Assembly (NCBI GenBank): GCA_004431415.1
Contig: QPMI01000496.1
Coordinates: 124,001 to 188,000, forward strand
Length of the DNA stretch: 64,000 bases
Origin: Cyanophora paradoxa
Lineage: Eukaryota > Glaucocystophyceae > Cyanophorales > Cyanophoraceae
Direction: 5' to 3'
A program made the translations under genes and the position numbers. Shown piece after piece: positions 45,604-56,963 of this stretch. Every line of letters begins with the position of its first letter. Positions within the stretch are counted from its first letter, which is position 1. A model generated the notes under the pieces. It saw only the letters and a list, made by a program, of their open reading frames with translations, was not told the origin of the DNA and ran no database searches.

Positions 45604-48554
45604 CTACGCGGCGACAACCTCGGCGGCGGCCTGCGCCTCGACGGCGACGACGGCCTCCTCCGCGGAGGACGCGTCGAGCTCGTCGGCCGAGAACTCGCCC
45701 TCCGAGCCGAACGCCTCGTCGATCTCCTGAGTCTCGGCCTCCAGGCGCGCGTTGGCGGAGACAACGCCCGGCTTGGTCGACTTGCCGCAGTTAACGTACT
45801 CGCTGAGGTCGATCGCGCCGTCGCCATCACCGCTGGCGTAGATCGCCTTGCCGTCGACGGTCTGCTCGATGGTGCCTGCGGGGGAGGGGGTCAGACCCGG
45901 CTACAAAGGTCTTCCCACCGCGCGCGCTCACCGTCGTACAGGCCGACGATCTGGAGCGCGCTCGCCGCGTCGAAGCCGAGGCTCTCAACCATGGCCGGGG
46001 TGATCTCGCCCGAGCCGCTCTCGTCGAGCCAGCCGAGGACCTGGCCCTGGTGGTTGGGCGACGCGTTGCCCTTGTAGTTGTAAGTGTCGTCGAGCGACTT
46101 CTGGAACATGAACTTGAGGGCAGCCCTGGCAAAGGGTGTGAGGGGCGGGCGCGGGCGCGGTCGACCGGGCACGGGGGGCGCACTTGAAGTCGCCGTCCGC
46201 GATGTACTGCTTGTAGGTCGGGTCGTTCATGTACAGCACGCACTTGGTCCTGGTCGGCGCGGTCGAGGCGTCCTCAGTCTCCTCCTCCTCCTCGACGTTG
46301 GTCTCGTCGTCGAAGCCCTTGCCGTCGCAAGCGCCGGTGGCGGACGGGCAGTGGTTGTCGTTGTCGAACAGATGGCACGAGCTGTCGTAGCAGTGCTCCT
46401 TGCCGATCGCGACCTTGCCAGCGAGCTCCGCCTCCTTCTCCGGGCAGCCGAGGTCGACGTCGATCTTCATGATCGGGCACTTGTTCAGGGTGGTCTTGAA
46501 GCAGGCGTCGCTGCAGCGCGGGTCAGCACTCGGCCCGGGACCAAGCCGCGGTGCGGGCGCAGCTCACCCCTCGACGATCGCGTGCTCGACGTATTTGATG
46601 GGCTTGAAATCCTTGGACTCGCCAGCCTTCTCGTTGCCGTTCATCTTCCAGCTGCTAGTGACAAGCTTCCAGTCACTGGCCTCATGCCAGTCGCCGTCGC
46701 TGTCGAAGGTCTTCTCGCCGTAGTCCTTGGTGCTCGTCTCGGTCCAGGTCGTCCCCTTCTCAGCAGCCTCGCCGACCTGCTTGATGTACGCTGCCCGGGG
46801 CGTGTTTGCCGACGACTACACGATACGGCAAGAGGACCGACGCACTGTTGATCTTGCCGGTCTCCTGGCCCTTCTGGAAGAAGTAGGCCTTCCGGGTGGC
46901 GGTGGCGGCCTTGGTGTACTCGTCCTCCTTGGAGTAGGTGGCGGTCCTGAGGATCGAAGGTAAGAGCCGACGTAGGGCGAGGAGAGAGCGGCGGACTCAC
47001 TCGGTGTAGGTCTTGGTGCCCTTGAACCACTCGGTCTCCTCCCAGTCAGTCGTGACCTTCTCGGTCCACGTGAGCGTGTAGTCTTGCTCGGCGATCACGT
47101 TGACGGCGCAGTGGTCGTCGTGGGTGATGTTGACGACCTTGGCCGGCTTGTCGAACTTGCAGTCGGGGTCGAGCAGGTCGTCGAGGGTGTACTTGCCCTC
47201 GATGGCCTTGAGGAAGCCAGCAGCGAACGAGTCCTCCTCTGCGTTTTCCATCTCTTCCTTGCACTGCAGAGCGGGCGGGGTCAGCACAGACTCAATAAAG
47301 ACGGAGAGACGGGAAACAACGCGCACCATGGTCTTGAGCTGAGTATTGATCTGCTTGTCGTAGTGGATGCCGATCTTGTTGGCGGGGGCCTTGATCTGGA
47401 CATCGGACCAGGTCATCTTGCTCTCCACGATCGTGGTGTCCTCGCAGGTGGCGTCCGACTGCTTAGTGTCCGTCGTCTTCTCATAGGTGGACGGGTTCAC
47501 GGTGGGCTTCGAGCGGCCGGAGTACGTCCAGTCCTCCTCGTCGATGGTAGGCGCGTCGGGGAACACCGGCTTGATGTCCGACGGGTTGACAGTGGTCTCG
47601 GTCACGTCGATGACCGTGCGGTCGTCCAGGTACATCTTGTCGGCGATGACCTGCTGCTGCGTGATAAGCTTGCCTGCGGTTCGTGGACTGTCAGGTTCGC
47701 CGTGTGGACTGTTCGTTCGGGCGAGCGAGGCCAGGCACCCGTCTGGGTGTAGTCGGTGTACTTGTCCTCAGACCAGGTGTTGACGCGCTTCTCATAGTAA
47801 TCGCGGTCGTGGTCGCGCTTGGCCACGGCAGAGTACAGCGCATCACCCTTGTACGTGGCCTCGCCCTCCTCGACGACCTCACCGAGGATGGTGAACGGCT
47901 TCACGTACTCCACCGTCTTCACAAGCGTGCCGCGGTCACCGCCCTCCTCGCACTTGTCGTCAGTGCTGGAGAGGTCGCCATTCGTCGTGCGGGTGAAGGT
48001 CTGCCGCGAAACGAGATCAGCCAGGCAGATGAAGTAAACAAACGCGCGGGGCGGCTAGGTCGAACCAGGTCGAGGTCCTCCTCGAACGTGGCGAGCTCAT
48101 CTGGGGAAGCGCGAAGGGGAAGTCAGAGATTGAGGGCCGCGCACACCGTCATAAACCGCGCACTGCTCTTGGTCGTGTCGGGGTGGGAAACGCCCTGAAG
48201 ACCCGAAGTGTCGTCCTCGGACAGCTTGTTGAAGATAGACGTGTTCTCCTGCAGCTGGCGGTGAGAAGGGCGAGTACCGAGAGAGAAACCGCGCTAACCT
48301 GGATATCCTCGTCCGGCGTGGACGACGAGGTGGTGGTCTTCAGATCCGCATAGTTGTCGCTGACACCGTCCTGAGAGCGGGAGACGGTCAAGGGAAATGA
48401 ACGCGAGGTGAGTAGGCGGGCGTACCAGGTCAGAGTCGTAGTGCGTGGCGTCCTCGTCGAGCAGCACGTTCGGGTTATCCTCCGGCTTCGCGGTCTTATC
48501 GTAATTCTCATCGCCAGGCTTCGGGTACTCGGGATTCCACTCGATTTCCGACAT
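45604..48554 (-). CDS. unknown Trp/Tyr/Thr-rich protein with Cys cluster and C-terminal EF-hand-like pair
   Basis: The start ATG at 48552-48554 gives MSEIEWNPEYPKPGDENYDK, then NPNVLLDEDATHYDSDL. Roughly eleven exons carry an acidic, Thr/Tyr/Trp-rich sequence with recurring patterns such as TYKGDALYSAVAKRDHDRDY, VNTWSEDKYTDYTQTGAW, YTLTWTEKVTTDWEETEWFK and GTTWTETSTKDYGEKTF. A Cys-rich module (CSDACFKTTLNKCPIMK to HLFDNDNHCPSATGACDGKG) lies at about 46310-46520. The C-terminus has WLDESGSGEITPAMVESLGF and ASGDGDGAIDLSEYVNC, two degenerate EF-hand loops, then LEAETQEIDEAF and a tail ending AAAEVVAA (TAG at 45604-45606). No signal peptide is seen. No known family is recognised. A short paralogue lies at 56964-57357. 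Confidence 0.75.
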
Positions 48555-49576
48555 GGTTGCTGCGGGCGGCCGGGAGAGAGCGGGCTCAGGCCCTCTCAAA
48601 AGCTAGGCACGACTTCGCGAAGACCTCAGCGCACCTGGCTAGTCGCGGTTGGAAGTGATCCGACCGCAGACGACGAACCGAGGGAGTGAGGAACAAAGGA
48701 GGCAGTTACAAAGACCCTGGCTCCTAGGCTCCTAGTCCAACGGGGTACACAGCCCTAAGACCTGAACTCTGGAGAGGGGGGTAAGCCTTTGTTCACCTAA
48801 GACCCCACCTGCGTCTGTGACCTCCGAATCGCCTCCGATACGTAATATCACGTAATATAACATCGATTCAAAGCTCTGCAGTCGAAATTGTACCGGACCG
48901 TCGAACTCCGATCGCGTGCCGGGTACCGGTATATATATATACGTGGGGCCGGCGCCCGGCGGCCGGCTCATGCTCAGCGGCTATATATATAGCTAGACGC
49001 CCATCGGCCCGTCTGCTCTGGGATCCCGCCGTCATCCCGGACGCCCTTGGCCCGGCCCCCTAGTGGAGCAATTCGAAAGCTTTAAACTGCATGAGGGAGC
49101 TGCAGCTGGGCACCCTCCTCGCGCTCGAGCTCGAACTTAAAAGCTTGCATATGCATGCCAGTGCACAGCTGCCGCAGTGCAGGCCTGAAGCCGCTGAGCA
49201 GCCATTGTGCAAATCCGATGATCTCTAAACAAGGGAACCAGGACAGGTCCATATATATATATACTGCATGCGTGAAAGCGCATAGCTAGCTAAAATTAAA
49301 TAGGCCCTTGCAATTGAGCTAGCGCTCATGATCATATTCATATATATAGATGCTGTATCATGGTATATATCGAGAACCGGGCTCCGTGATACCCTCGGGT
49401 GGCGCTGTTTGGAGGCAAGGTATAAGGGGACAGGGGTAGCAGCATTGGCCCGGAGTCAGGTGGAGCGCCGAACTTTCCCGGAGTCAGGCATGGGGAGCAG
49501 TAATAGTGGTGTGAGATCAAGATATGCGAGCATCGGATATGTGATAAATTGAACTAACTGATAATGCATAGCTAGC
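48555..49576. other. gene-free intergenic stretch
   Basis: AT-rich islands with TATATATA and CATGCAT palindromes; one ATCCGATGATC copy at 49213-49223. No exon is recognised. Confidence 0.6.
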
Positions 49577-49599
49577 TCTATATGGCGCGCGCGCGGCGG

Positions 49600-50485
49600 G
49601 TCCCGCGGCCGCCCGATTGCGAAGCCCTGCGGCCGGCCGGCGAGCGAGCGCGACCTGCGCGCAGTTCGATCAGAGCTCGTCGGCACTAGACGCAGGGCCT
49701 GCCGCCGGCTCACGGCTCACCTGGAACAGAGAGCGAGAACTGGCGCGGCGGGTCCCGCCGCCCGAAGCCCTGCGGCCGGCGAGCGAGCGCGACCTGCGCG
49801 CAGTTCGATCAGAGCTCGTCGGCACTAGACGCAGGGCCTGCCGCCGGCTCAAGGCTCACCTGGAACAGAGAGCGAGAACTGGCGCGGCGGGTCCCGCCGC
49901 CCGAAGCCCTGCGGCCGGCGAGCGAGCGCGACATGCGCGCAGTTCGATCAGAGCTCGTCGGCACTAGACGCAGGGCCTGCCGCCGGCTCACGGCTAACCT
50001 GGAACAGAGAGCGAGAACTGGCGCGGCGGGTCCCGCCGCCCGATTGCGAAGCCCTGCGGCCAGCCGGCGAGCGAGCGCGACATGCGCGCAGTTCGATCAG
50101 AGCTCGTCGGCACTAGACGAAGGGCGTGCCGCCGGCTCCCGGCTCACCTGGAACAGAGAGCGAGAACTGGCGCGGCGGGTCCCGCCGCCCGAAGCCCTGC
50201 GGCCGGCGAGCGAGCGCGACCTGCGAGCAGTTCGATCAGAGCTCTTCGGCACTAGACGGAGGGCGTGCCGCCGGCTCACGGCTGACCTGGAACAGCGAGC
50301 GAGATCTGGCGCCGCGGGCCCCGCCGCCCGAAGCCCTGCGGCCAGCGCGACCGAGCGACCTGCGCGCAGTTCGATCAGAGCTCGTCGGCACTAGACGGAA
50401 GGCGTGCCGCCGGCTCACGGCTCACCTGGAACAGCGAGCGAGAAACTGGTGCCGCGGGTCCCGCCGCCCGAAGCCCTGCGGCCGA
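49600..50485. repeat. minisatellite array, about six copies of a 139-bp unit
   Basis: The anchor GGCACTAGACG recurs at 49682, 49821, 49960, 50109, 50248 and 50387, giving spacings of 139, 139, 149, 139 and 139. The 149-bp unit carries a 10-bp insertion (a GATTGCGAAGCCC variant also present in the first unit). Units are very similar at the edges of the array, with a few substitutions. The unit is not a multiple of three, yet most units are open on both strands. Confidence 0.95.
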
Positions 50486-51094
50486 AAAGCGAAAGCGCTA
50501 GCGTGCAAAGAGCGAGCTGAAGCGTTCAGAAGCATCACTTCTGCATCTGCTGCAGCCGCTTGAGGGGGGTACGCTTGGCCCTTATTGGCCTTTTTTTGGC
50601 CGCGCAAACGGGCGAGGGCGATCTCAGCTGCTGCCGCTCGTTAAGGGCTGCCGCTCGAGAATGCACTTTGTATAGTGCTCATTGTCATTTTCGGCGCCCA
50701 GGCTGCGCTCCGCGCGCGCCCGGAAGCGAGTGTATGTCGATATGCAATCCCGAGGTCGCTTAGGACGCGTCTTTCAGCGGCGCTGGTCCGGGCTATGAGG
50801 CCCTTAGACTTGGGGCTATCCGGAAACTGGCGTCGTTACGCGGGCGTTGAAGTCGCCGTCTCAGGAAGTTGGGTTCCGTTAGAAAAAAAACCGAGAACCC
50901 AGCGAAAACTAGAAAAAGTTATCGGATCCGAGACTCTGAGACTATTACTATGTATATATGCGGACAAGACTCCCGAGGGGGCCGCCCAGATCGCGGCGGA
51001 CATCGCCGTCAAGTCCCGCAAGCGCGCGATTCAATATGATTGATCATGAGCGCTTCGGCCCCGACGCCGTCAAGAAGCGCAATAGCGGTGCCGC

Positions 51095-51183
51095 CGCCCC
51101 CCCCCGCCGCCGCCGCCGCTGCCGCCCCGCCGCCGCCGCCCCGCCGCCGCCGCCAACGCCGCCACCGCTGCCGCTGCCGCCGC

Positions 51184-51241
<58 letters not shown>

Positions 51242-51255
51242 GCTGCCGCCGCCCC
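51095..51255. repeat. CCG/GCTGCC triplet-rich low-complexity tract
   Basis: An irregular (CCG)n tract broken by GCTG units. It reads as poly-Pro, poly-Ala or poly-Arg depending on frame. Confidence 0.85.
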
Positions 51256-51339
51256 GGCGCCGGCCGCCGCCCCGCGCCCGCCCCGGGCCCGGCCCCCGCC
51301 CCCGGCCCCGGGCCGGCCACCATCTCGCTCACCAACAAC

Positions 51340-51610
51340 CAGGCGGCCGGCACGGTAGAGCGCCGCACTCTCCACTCTTGTGGTAGAGGCACGGTAGAGC
51401 GCCGCACGCGTCCTTGGTGGAGCGGTAGAGCGCCGCTCTCTCCACTCTTGAGACTCTGGGTTCGAATCCAGGCCGACCGAGACGATCCCGCATCGAATCC
51501 CGGTGTGGTCGGTGGGGGGTTTGATGGTATCCCAACGCTGGGCGGACCCCATAGCCGCACTCACTGGACCCGAAAGGCCGAAGGTGGGGGCGGTCCTGTG
51601 CGTTCCCATA
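51340..51610 (+). repeat. tRNA-derived, SINE-like element
   Basis: An A-box-like TTGGTGGAGCGGTAGAGC (51414-51431) and a perfect B-box GGTTCGAATCC (51459-51469) lie about 44 bases apart, the tRNA spacing. The acceptor stem does not pair and the T stem has a mismatch, so it is not a functional tRNA. Two truncated copies of the D-arm part (CGGTAGAGCGCCGCAC) lie upstream at 51353 and 51392. The tail to 51610 is unrelated to tRNA. Confidence 0.5.
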
Positions 51611-51649
51611 AGAACACGCGCATACCGTAGAACACAATATTAGTCTGTA

Positions 51650-51820
51650 CTTTATTATGTCGTCCCGAAATTATGTCGCCTCGGACGGGACAAAACGACA
51701 TAATTTGGAGACGTCATAATACGGGCTCGCTAAGCCGTTTCATACAGTACCCCCCAATTTTACCGCCCCATACAAGCCTGAAAATTTCATTCCGACATAA
51801 TTTGGGGGCGTCATATTTCG
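51650..51820. mobile_element. short inverted-repeat element (MITE-like)
   Basis: The motif AAATTATGTCG (51669-51678 area) and its inverse CGACATAATTT (51695-51706 and 51794-51804) form nested inverted repeats in AT-rich DNA. It is non-coding. The element boundaries are not clear. Confidence 0.4.
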
Positions 51821-53951
51821 CATAGAGAGGGGGCCCTGTGACAAGCCCACCGCCATCCTCTCTGAGTTAGATAGCTTCATGAAGCAATGCCACCTCCCTA
51901 CCTCGCTTCTGCGTAACGCCTTGCCCACCTACGGGCCCGCCCCACCCCCCTAAGCATTTCCCCGGCCTGGCCACTAGCGCCAGACTAGCTATAGCTCCAC
52001 GGCCTATATCCCCTCCACGCCCCTTTTCTTTCCCACGACCACACCAGGGCGGCCACCCCGCCCATGGCCACAACCGCCCGCCCCCACGGCACCCCCGATA
52101 AAGCCTCTAACCAGGACCACAAACACCCCGCGCCCCACACGCAATAAAAATAAGGGGGCGCGCCTGCTACCCTAGCCCGCGCCGCCCCCACCCCTCCCCC
52201 CCCCCACCCCTCTTCCCCCGCCTGATAAGATTGGCCCCCTCGGCGCCACGACCTCCGCACCTACACTCACGACAACGACCCCCTACCACGCTTCCCCCTA
52301 CAAGAGAAACGCTCAGCTGTACTACAGTGGCGCCCCGGCCGCGGCGCCGGCAGGACGATTCTCGCCCGCCGGCGCCCGCGCCGGTTGCAGCCAGCCTGGC
52401 AGCGCGGCCGGGACCCGGTGACCGTCGGACGCGAGATATACATCATTGAGATGCCATGATGCATTTACAGCCTGGCAGCGTTCTGCATGCTGAACAGAGC
52501 GCTCGCTGTACATGTCCTATCAAAACCTTCCAGCACGTTGTATCTGCTTCCCCAGACAGCCGCAGTTTCTCTGTTTTTTGTCTAAGGCGCATCTGCCTCC
52601 GCGCCCTCCAGCAGCTTTGCGCAACTTCTCACGGTCGGTTCGTGTTCTCTGTGCTCTATTTCCCGTCGTCTGGCTGCGCTCTGTGTCCTGCCGGCGTTCG
52701 CGCCCATTCTCCTGGCCGTTGTGCCCGTTCTCTGCCCGTCGCGGCTGTATACTTCATCTTCGATGCAACACGTCTGAAATGCGCCCTCTGACATGCCTAC
52801 GTCACTCCGTCGCCTGGCGCCTTTTCCCGCTAACCGCTTCGTCGGTGTTAGACGTGGCTGCTCATTGATTGCTCTCCTTCAGTGCGCATTGCATTTCTGC
52901 ATCTTTATGTCGTCCGGTAGCCGATTGTATCGCTAACAAGCCGATCTTTCCATCACCGTTGCTAACTGCTGCCTGCGCTTCGGCATAGTATTGTGTGCTT
53001 GCTCCGCATTGCCGCCATCAGAGGCTGTTCTCCTTCCTCGACTCACCTCGCTTGCTCCGCATGCCGCTGTCGGACGCTGCCGCATACCTCCCTCGACTGA
53101 CCTCAGGCACAGGCCCAGGCCCAGTAAGCGTTTTCGTCTTTCTGATCCTAAGTCTAATTTTTCTTCTGTTGGTATGGCCGCTGCTGCTCTTAATGAGTAA
53201 TCCTGAGTGACACTTGAGCTTGTGTCCTTCCTTTGCCCGGGGCAAACCCTGATACCCTCGGGCCGCCCGACAGGGAGCGGGCCGTCACGGGGATTCAGGC
53301 TCTTCCTATGTGGCGCCGTCGGGTGTCCACATAGGTTGGCTTTCCATTCTGCTGGCGCCCTGGGGGTGGTGGCCCAGGGTCCTGTACGTGGCTTCCACTC
53401 ACTCCCCACGCTAGTGGGTCCCTGACGGGCCTTGCACGTCCCATTCGGGGCCTCTGCGGTTTTGTCATACCCAGTCTTGCTGGCGTGGATGTGTCTACTG
53501 CATTTCTCTCTCTCTCTCGCTGTACATGTCCGAGACGGCGCAGCTCAGGCGGGCCACGATTCTCAATAATTATATAATCACGATCTCATTATATATAAAC
53601 TTTTGAAAGATCCGATGATCCGAGCTGCGCATGCAGGACGCTGGCGAGCTACTGGCGCTCTACCAACGGAGCGCTAAATTAAACAAAACAGAGAGAGAAG
53701 GTGGGGTGGAGAGGGCCGCAGCCCGGGAGGGCCCCAGAGGAGGAAAGGATGCAGCCCCGCTAATTATAAAGAGCCACTGACTTGCCGTGCGCGTCAGTTG
53801 GGTCCGGGGAAGGGAAATTAATCATGTGCATGGGTCTGCGGTGCTGTGGCACCTAGGAGGAAGCACCAAGAGCTCTTGGCATTGGCAGTGCGCACAAGAC
53901 TCGCACAAAAGGGGTGGCGGGGCGGCAGCCCCGGGCGGGACTGCCCAGTCA

Positions 53952-55542
53952 CTACATGGCCTTGGTGTTCTTCCCGGCCTTGGTGTTCTTCCCGCCCTTG
54001 GGCTTCCTGATGGACTTGGCGCCCTTGCTCTTGCCCTCGGAGACGCCGGCGCCCAGCAGGCGCATGGCCTTGGTTCCGGGGAGGCGGGCCCTGGCGAGGG
54101 CCAGGAGGCCCGTCATGCCCGTGGCCTTCTTGGGGGCGGTGGCCTTCTTCACGACGGGCGCCTCGGCGGCATCGAGCTCGAGCGCTGCCCCGGGCCCCCT
54201 CCTCGTCCGAGGAGACTTCGATGAGGTCGTCCCTGAGGGCAGAGCGGGTAAGGAGAGGGAGGAGGGGGGGGGAAGGGGGGGGCGGGGGGGCGGGGAAGGA
54301 GACGGAGGGGCGGACCTGGTGGCGGAGCCGTTGTCGGACTCGTCCGAGGAGACAACGACGGACTGCGCCGGTTCGGCGTCTCCCTGCGGGCTGGGATTGA
54401 GGAGCGATGGAGCATCCGGGAGCAAGAAGGAGGGAAGCACTCGTTGTCGTCCGTAGGCAGTTGCGGCGCAGGCGGGGCCGCAATCTGGGCAGGCGGGGCC
54501 GGCTGCGGCGCAGGCGGGGGCAGGACTCGCGGCTGGACTGCAAAGTGGCCGTGCCGTTCCTGCACGGACGGCGGTGGGCACTCGAAAGCGAACAGAAGCG
54601 GGAAAGGGGTAGAAAGTGCCCACCGGAACGCGGCGTAGAGGGCATCCAGCGCCTTGGTCTTCTCGTCCTCGTCCGTGATCACGTACGTCCTAGAGTACTG
54701 CTGGGGGATGAAGTGGACGTGGCCATCTGGGGGGAGAGCTCAGCAAGGGCAGGATGAGGCCGTTCACGGAGACAGCCACGAACCTGCAAGGTCCGCCTCG
54801 AAGCTGGTGCAGACCAGCTGAAGCTTCTCGCCGGGCTTGTAGTCGAGCGGGTAAACGAGGCTGCGTTCGCCAGGGGACTTCTTAAGCTTGTAGGGATGGA
54901 AGGTTGCAGTGCACCTGAGCAGGAGGGGTCAAGATCAGACTAGGAGAGTCGGAGCGACCAGCAGAGGGACGCGCCCATTGGCGGAAGCATCCCGGACGTT
55001 GTGGTACGTGTATCTGTTCGTGTGGATGTACTCGCCCGGCAGGCTCTCGAGGACGACGACCTCCGTGCCTGCGCGGAGGATGAGAGCCAGGGGGACGGCG
55101 CGGCGCCTGCAGAGGGCGCACTGGCAATCCCGCTGAAGGAAGCGCTTCTTCGTCGTCAGGTAGCGCTGAAGGATGCCGATGTGGGCGAAGAGCGCCGCCC
55201 CGGCGGCGTTGCAGAAGATGTAGAGGGAGTCGTCGAACCCATCCTCCCCCTGCCAGGGAGCGCGCTTAACGCGTGGGCGCCGCTGGTCGAGCTGCGGGTT
55301 CCTACAGGGCGACCTACGCTGGCTGCAGGCGCGGGGGCGCGACATCCTGGAACATGACTGTACAGCGCGTTCCTCGTGCAGAAATGCTGGCCGCAGTGCA
55401 GGCACTTGCCGCCGTACTTCTGCCTAGATCCGCCGCAGCCTGGCTGGCTGCAGGGCTTGCTGGCCGGCTCGATATCGACTCCGATAGCAATTTCCGCAGG
55501 GGGCGCTGCACCGCGCGGTCTGCCGGAGCGCGGGAGGGTCAT
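53952..55542 (-). CDS. zinc-binding protein with basic Lys-rich C-terminus, family uncertain
   Basis: The start ATG at 55540-55542 gives MTLPRSGRPRGAAPPAE. A Cys/His module follows: CSQPGCGGSRQKYGGKCLHC then GQHFCTRNALYSH (about 55370-55450), AN1-like in spacing but not a textbook match. The next exons give LYIFCNAAGAALFAHIGIL, YLTTKKRFLQRDCQCALCRR (a second Cys cluster), EVVVLESLPGEYIHTNRYTY, TFHPYKLKKSPGERSLVYPL and DGHVHFIPQQYSRTYVITDE. Ser/Asp motifs QSVVVSSDESDN and DLIEVSSDEE precede a basic Gly/Lys tail ending GKNTKAGKNTKAM (stop 53952-53954). This suggests a nuclear or nucleic-acid role (inference). Repeated GKNTKA indicates a short local duplication. Confidence 0.65.
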
Positions 55543-56136
55543 CGATATCGGTCGGCGGACGAGCGCGGGAGATCTATTGGGTACGTCAAAAAGACTTTCG
55601 CAGGGTAAGTTAACGCACTCTCCAATGCGATTGGCTAGCGCACGCGGCGTCCTCCTACACGACCGCGCTCGCGCCCGGCCTCGCTCCCGCTGTACAGAAT
55701 GTCGGGCATAATGCAAGCATTGACCACGAACTGGTCTGGCCCGTATATCTGCTCCCTGTGCCTCGCTGGACCCGTTTTTGTCCCGGGTGTTGGTGCCCGT
55801 TCCTGGATCACCCTTTCGTCGGACGGGACCGGGAGACATGGTTTCGGGATCCCCTTGGGATGCGCTTTCAGGATGTACCGCGCGGCCCGGGTTTTGCGGA
55901 GGTCGGGGAAATGGGATTTGGGGTAGGGTTGGGCCCGAGGGACAGGGACGTCGACAGGGGAAGTGATTTTCCCTTCCCCAATAATTTAGAGTATAGTTTT
56001 TCCACCCACGGGCCCGCCGGGGGGCAGTGTTGTATACGTATTTGTATTTGTAGAAACCCGCACCAGGTCATTCGTTGCTAGTAGGGCTGGGACGTACGAC
56101 GTCGACCTACCCAAACTGCCTTCTAACTAACGCCCT
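55543..56136. other. gene-free stretch
   Basis: No exon or repeat was recognised; moderate GC. Confidence 0.5.
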
Positions 56137-56316
56137 GGAGTCCGGGCCGGGAGTCCGTGGTACGCCCTGGGCCTCCCATCGGCTCTGTCGCCACTGGGCC
56201 AGCTGCTGAGACCCGCGCTAGCGGTAGGTCGGGCCTGGGCCCCCCGCACGATCCCTCGATCTCACAAGCAGCGGCGGCGCGACTGATTAAATTGCCCAAA
56301 ACGGCATCAGATCTAG
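56137..56316 (+). repeat. long direct repeat, copy 1
   Basis: About 180 bases nearly identical to 56578-56763, from GGAGTCCGGGCCGGGAGTCC to GGCATCAGATCTAG. Differences are a few substitutions and one 6-bp indel. The spacer of about 260 bases is GC-rich and contains a long G run at 56327-56352. Confidence 0.92.
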
Positions 56317-56577
56317 GCTGGGAGGGAGGGGGGGGGGGGGGGGGGGGGGGGGCACGGTTACCAGCGCTAGCGCTATAGCTTGCGCTGTGCGCTATGCTAG
56401 CACTACGCATGCGTTGCCTCAGGCCACCCGGCCCCTCGCCCCGCGCCCGCCCCTGCATGCGCAAGCCGCGCCGCCAGCGCCGGCGCCGCGCGAGCTGCAC
56501 CGCCGCCCGCCGTGCCGGGCGCCTCCGGCGCGGCCCGCCCAGCGTGCATGGCCCGGAGTCCCAGGCTCCCGGGTCCC

Positions 56578-56763
56578 GGAGTCCGGGCCGGGAGTCCGTG
56601 GTACGCCCCGGGCCTCCGGATCCCATCGGCTCTGTCGCCACTGGGCCAGCTGCTGAGACCCGCGCTAGCGGTAGGTCGGGCCTGGGCCCCCCGCACGATC
56701 CCTCGAGCTCACAAGCAGCGGCGGCGCGTCTGATTAAATTGCCCAAAACGGCATCAGATCTAG
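56578..56763 (+). repeat. long direct repeat, copy 2
   Basis: Second copy of the repeat at 56137-56316, same orientation. No reverse-transcriptase or integrase frame lies between, so an LTR reading is unsupported. Confidence 0.92.
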
Positions 56764-56963
56764 AAGGCGGTTGTGCTCGGGCGGCCGCACAGCGGCGCCG
56801 CCGAAGGCTAGCGACGCCGAGCCTCGGGCTTAGCTGCAAGCGCAGGCTAAGCCTGCGGCTACGCAGGTGCGGCTTCTATTGCTGCAAGCTTCTCTAGTGA
56901 AAGCTGTGTCCGAATGAGAGGCCAGCGACGAGCCAAGCCCCGGCTGGGCGCACGCACATTGCT

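Larger units (their letters stand above)
50486..53951. other. repeat-bearing stretch without a supported gene
   Basis: Contains the triplet tract, tRNA-like element and inverted-repeat element listed separately, then 51840-53950 of moderate GC with short chance frames. A 9-bp stem (CCTATGTGG/CCACATAGG) sits near 53310-53340 and a CT-rich run near 53500. A GTG-initiated frame at 50675-51043 (ending RKRAIQYD) has no ATG start and no known motif, so it is not called. Confidence 0.5.

Noticed and set aside
50675-51043. Frame ending GAAQIAADIAVKSRKRAIQYD
   Set aside because: It has no ATG start, no recognised motif and sits between satellite and low-complexity repeats.
56137-56763. Reading the two direct repeats as LTRs of a retrotransposon
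   Set aside because: The internal stretch is only about 260 bases with no coding, primer-binding or polypurine signal that I can see.
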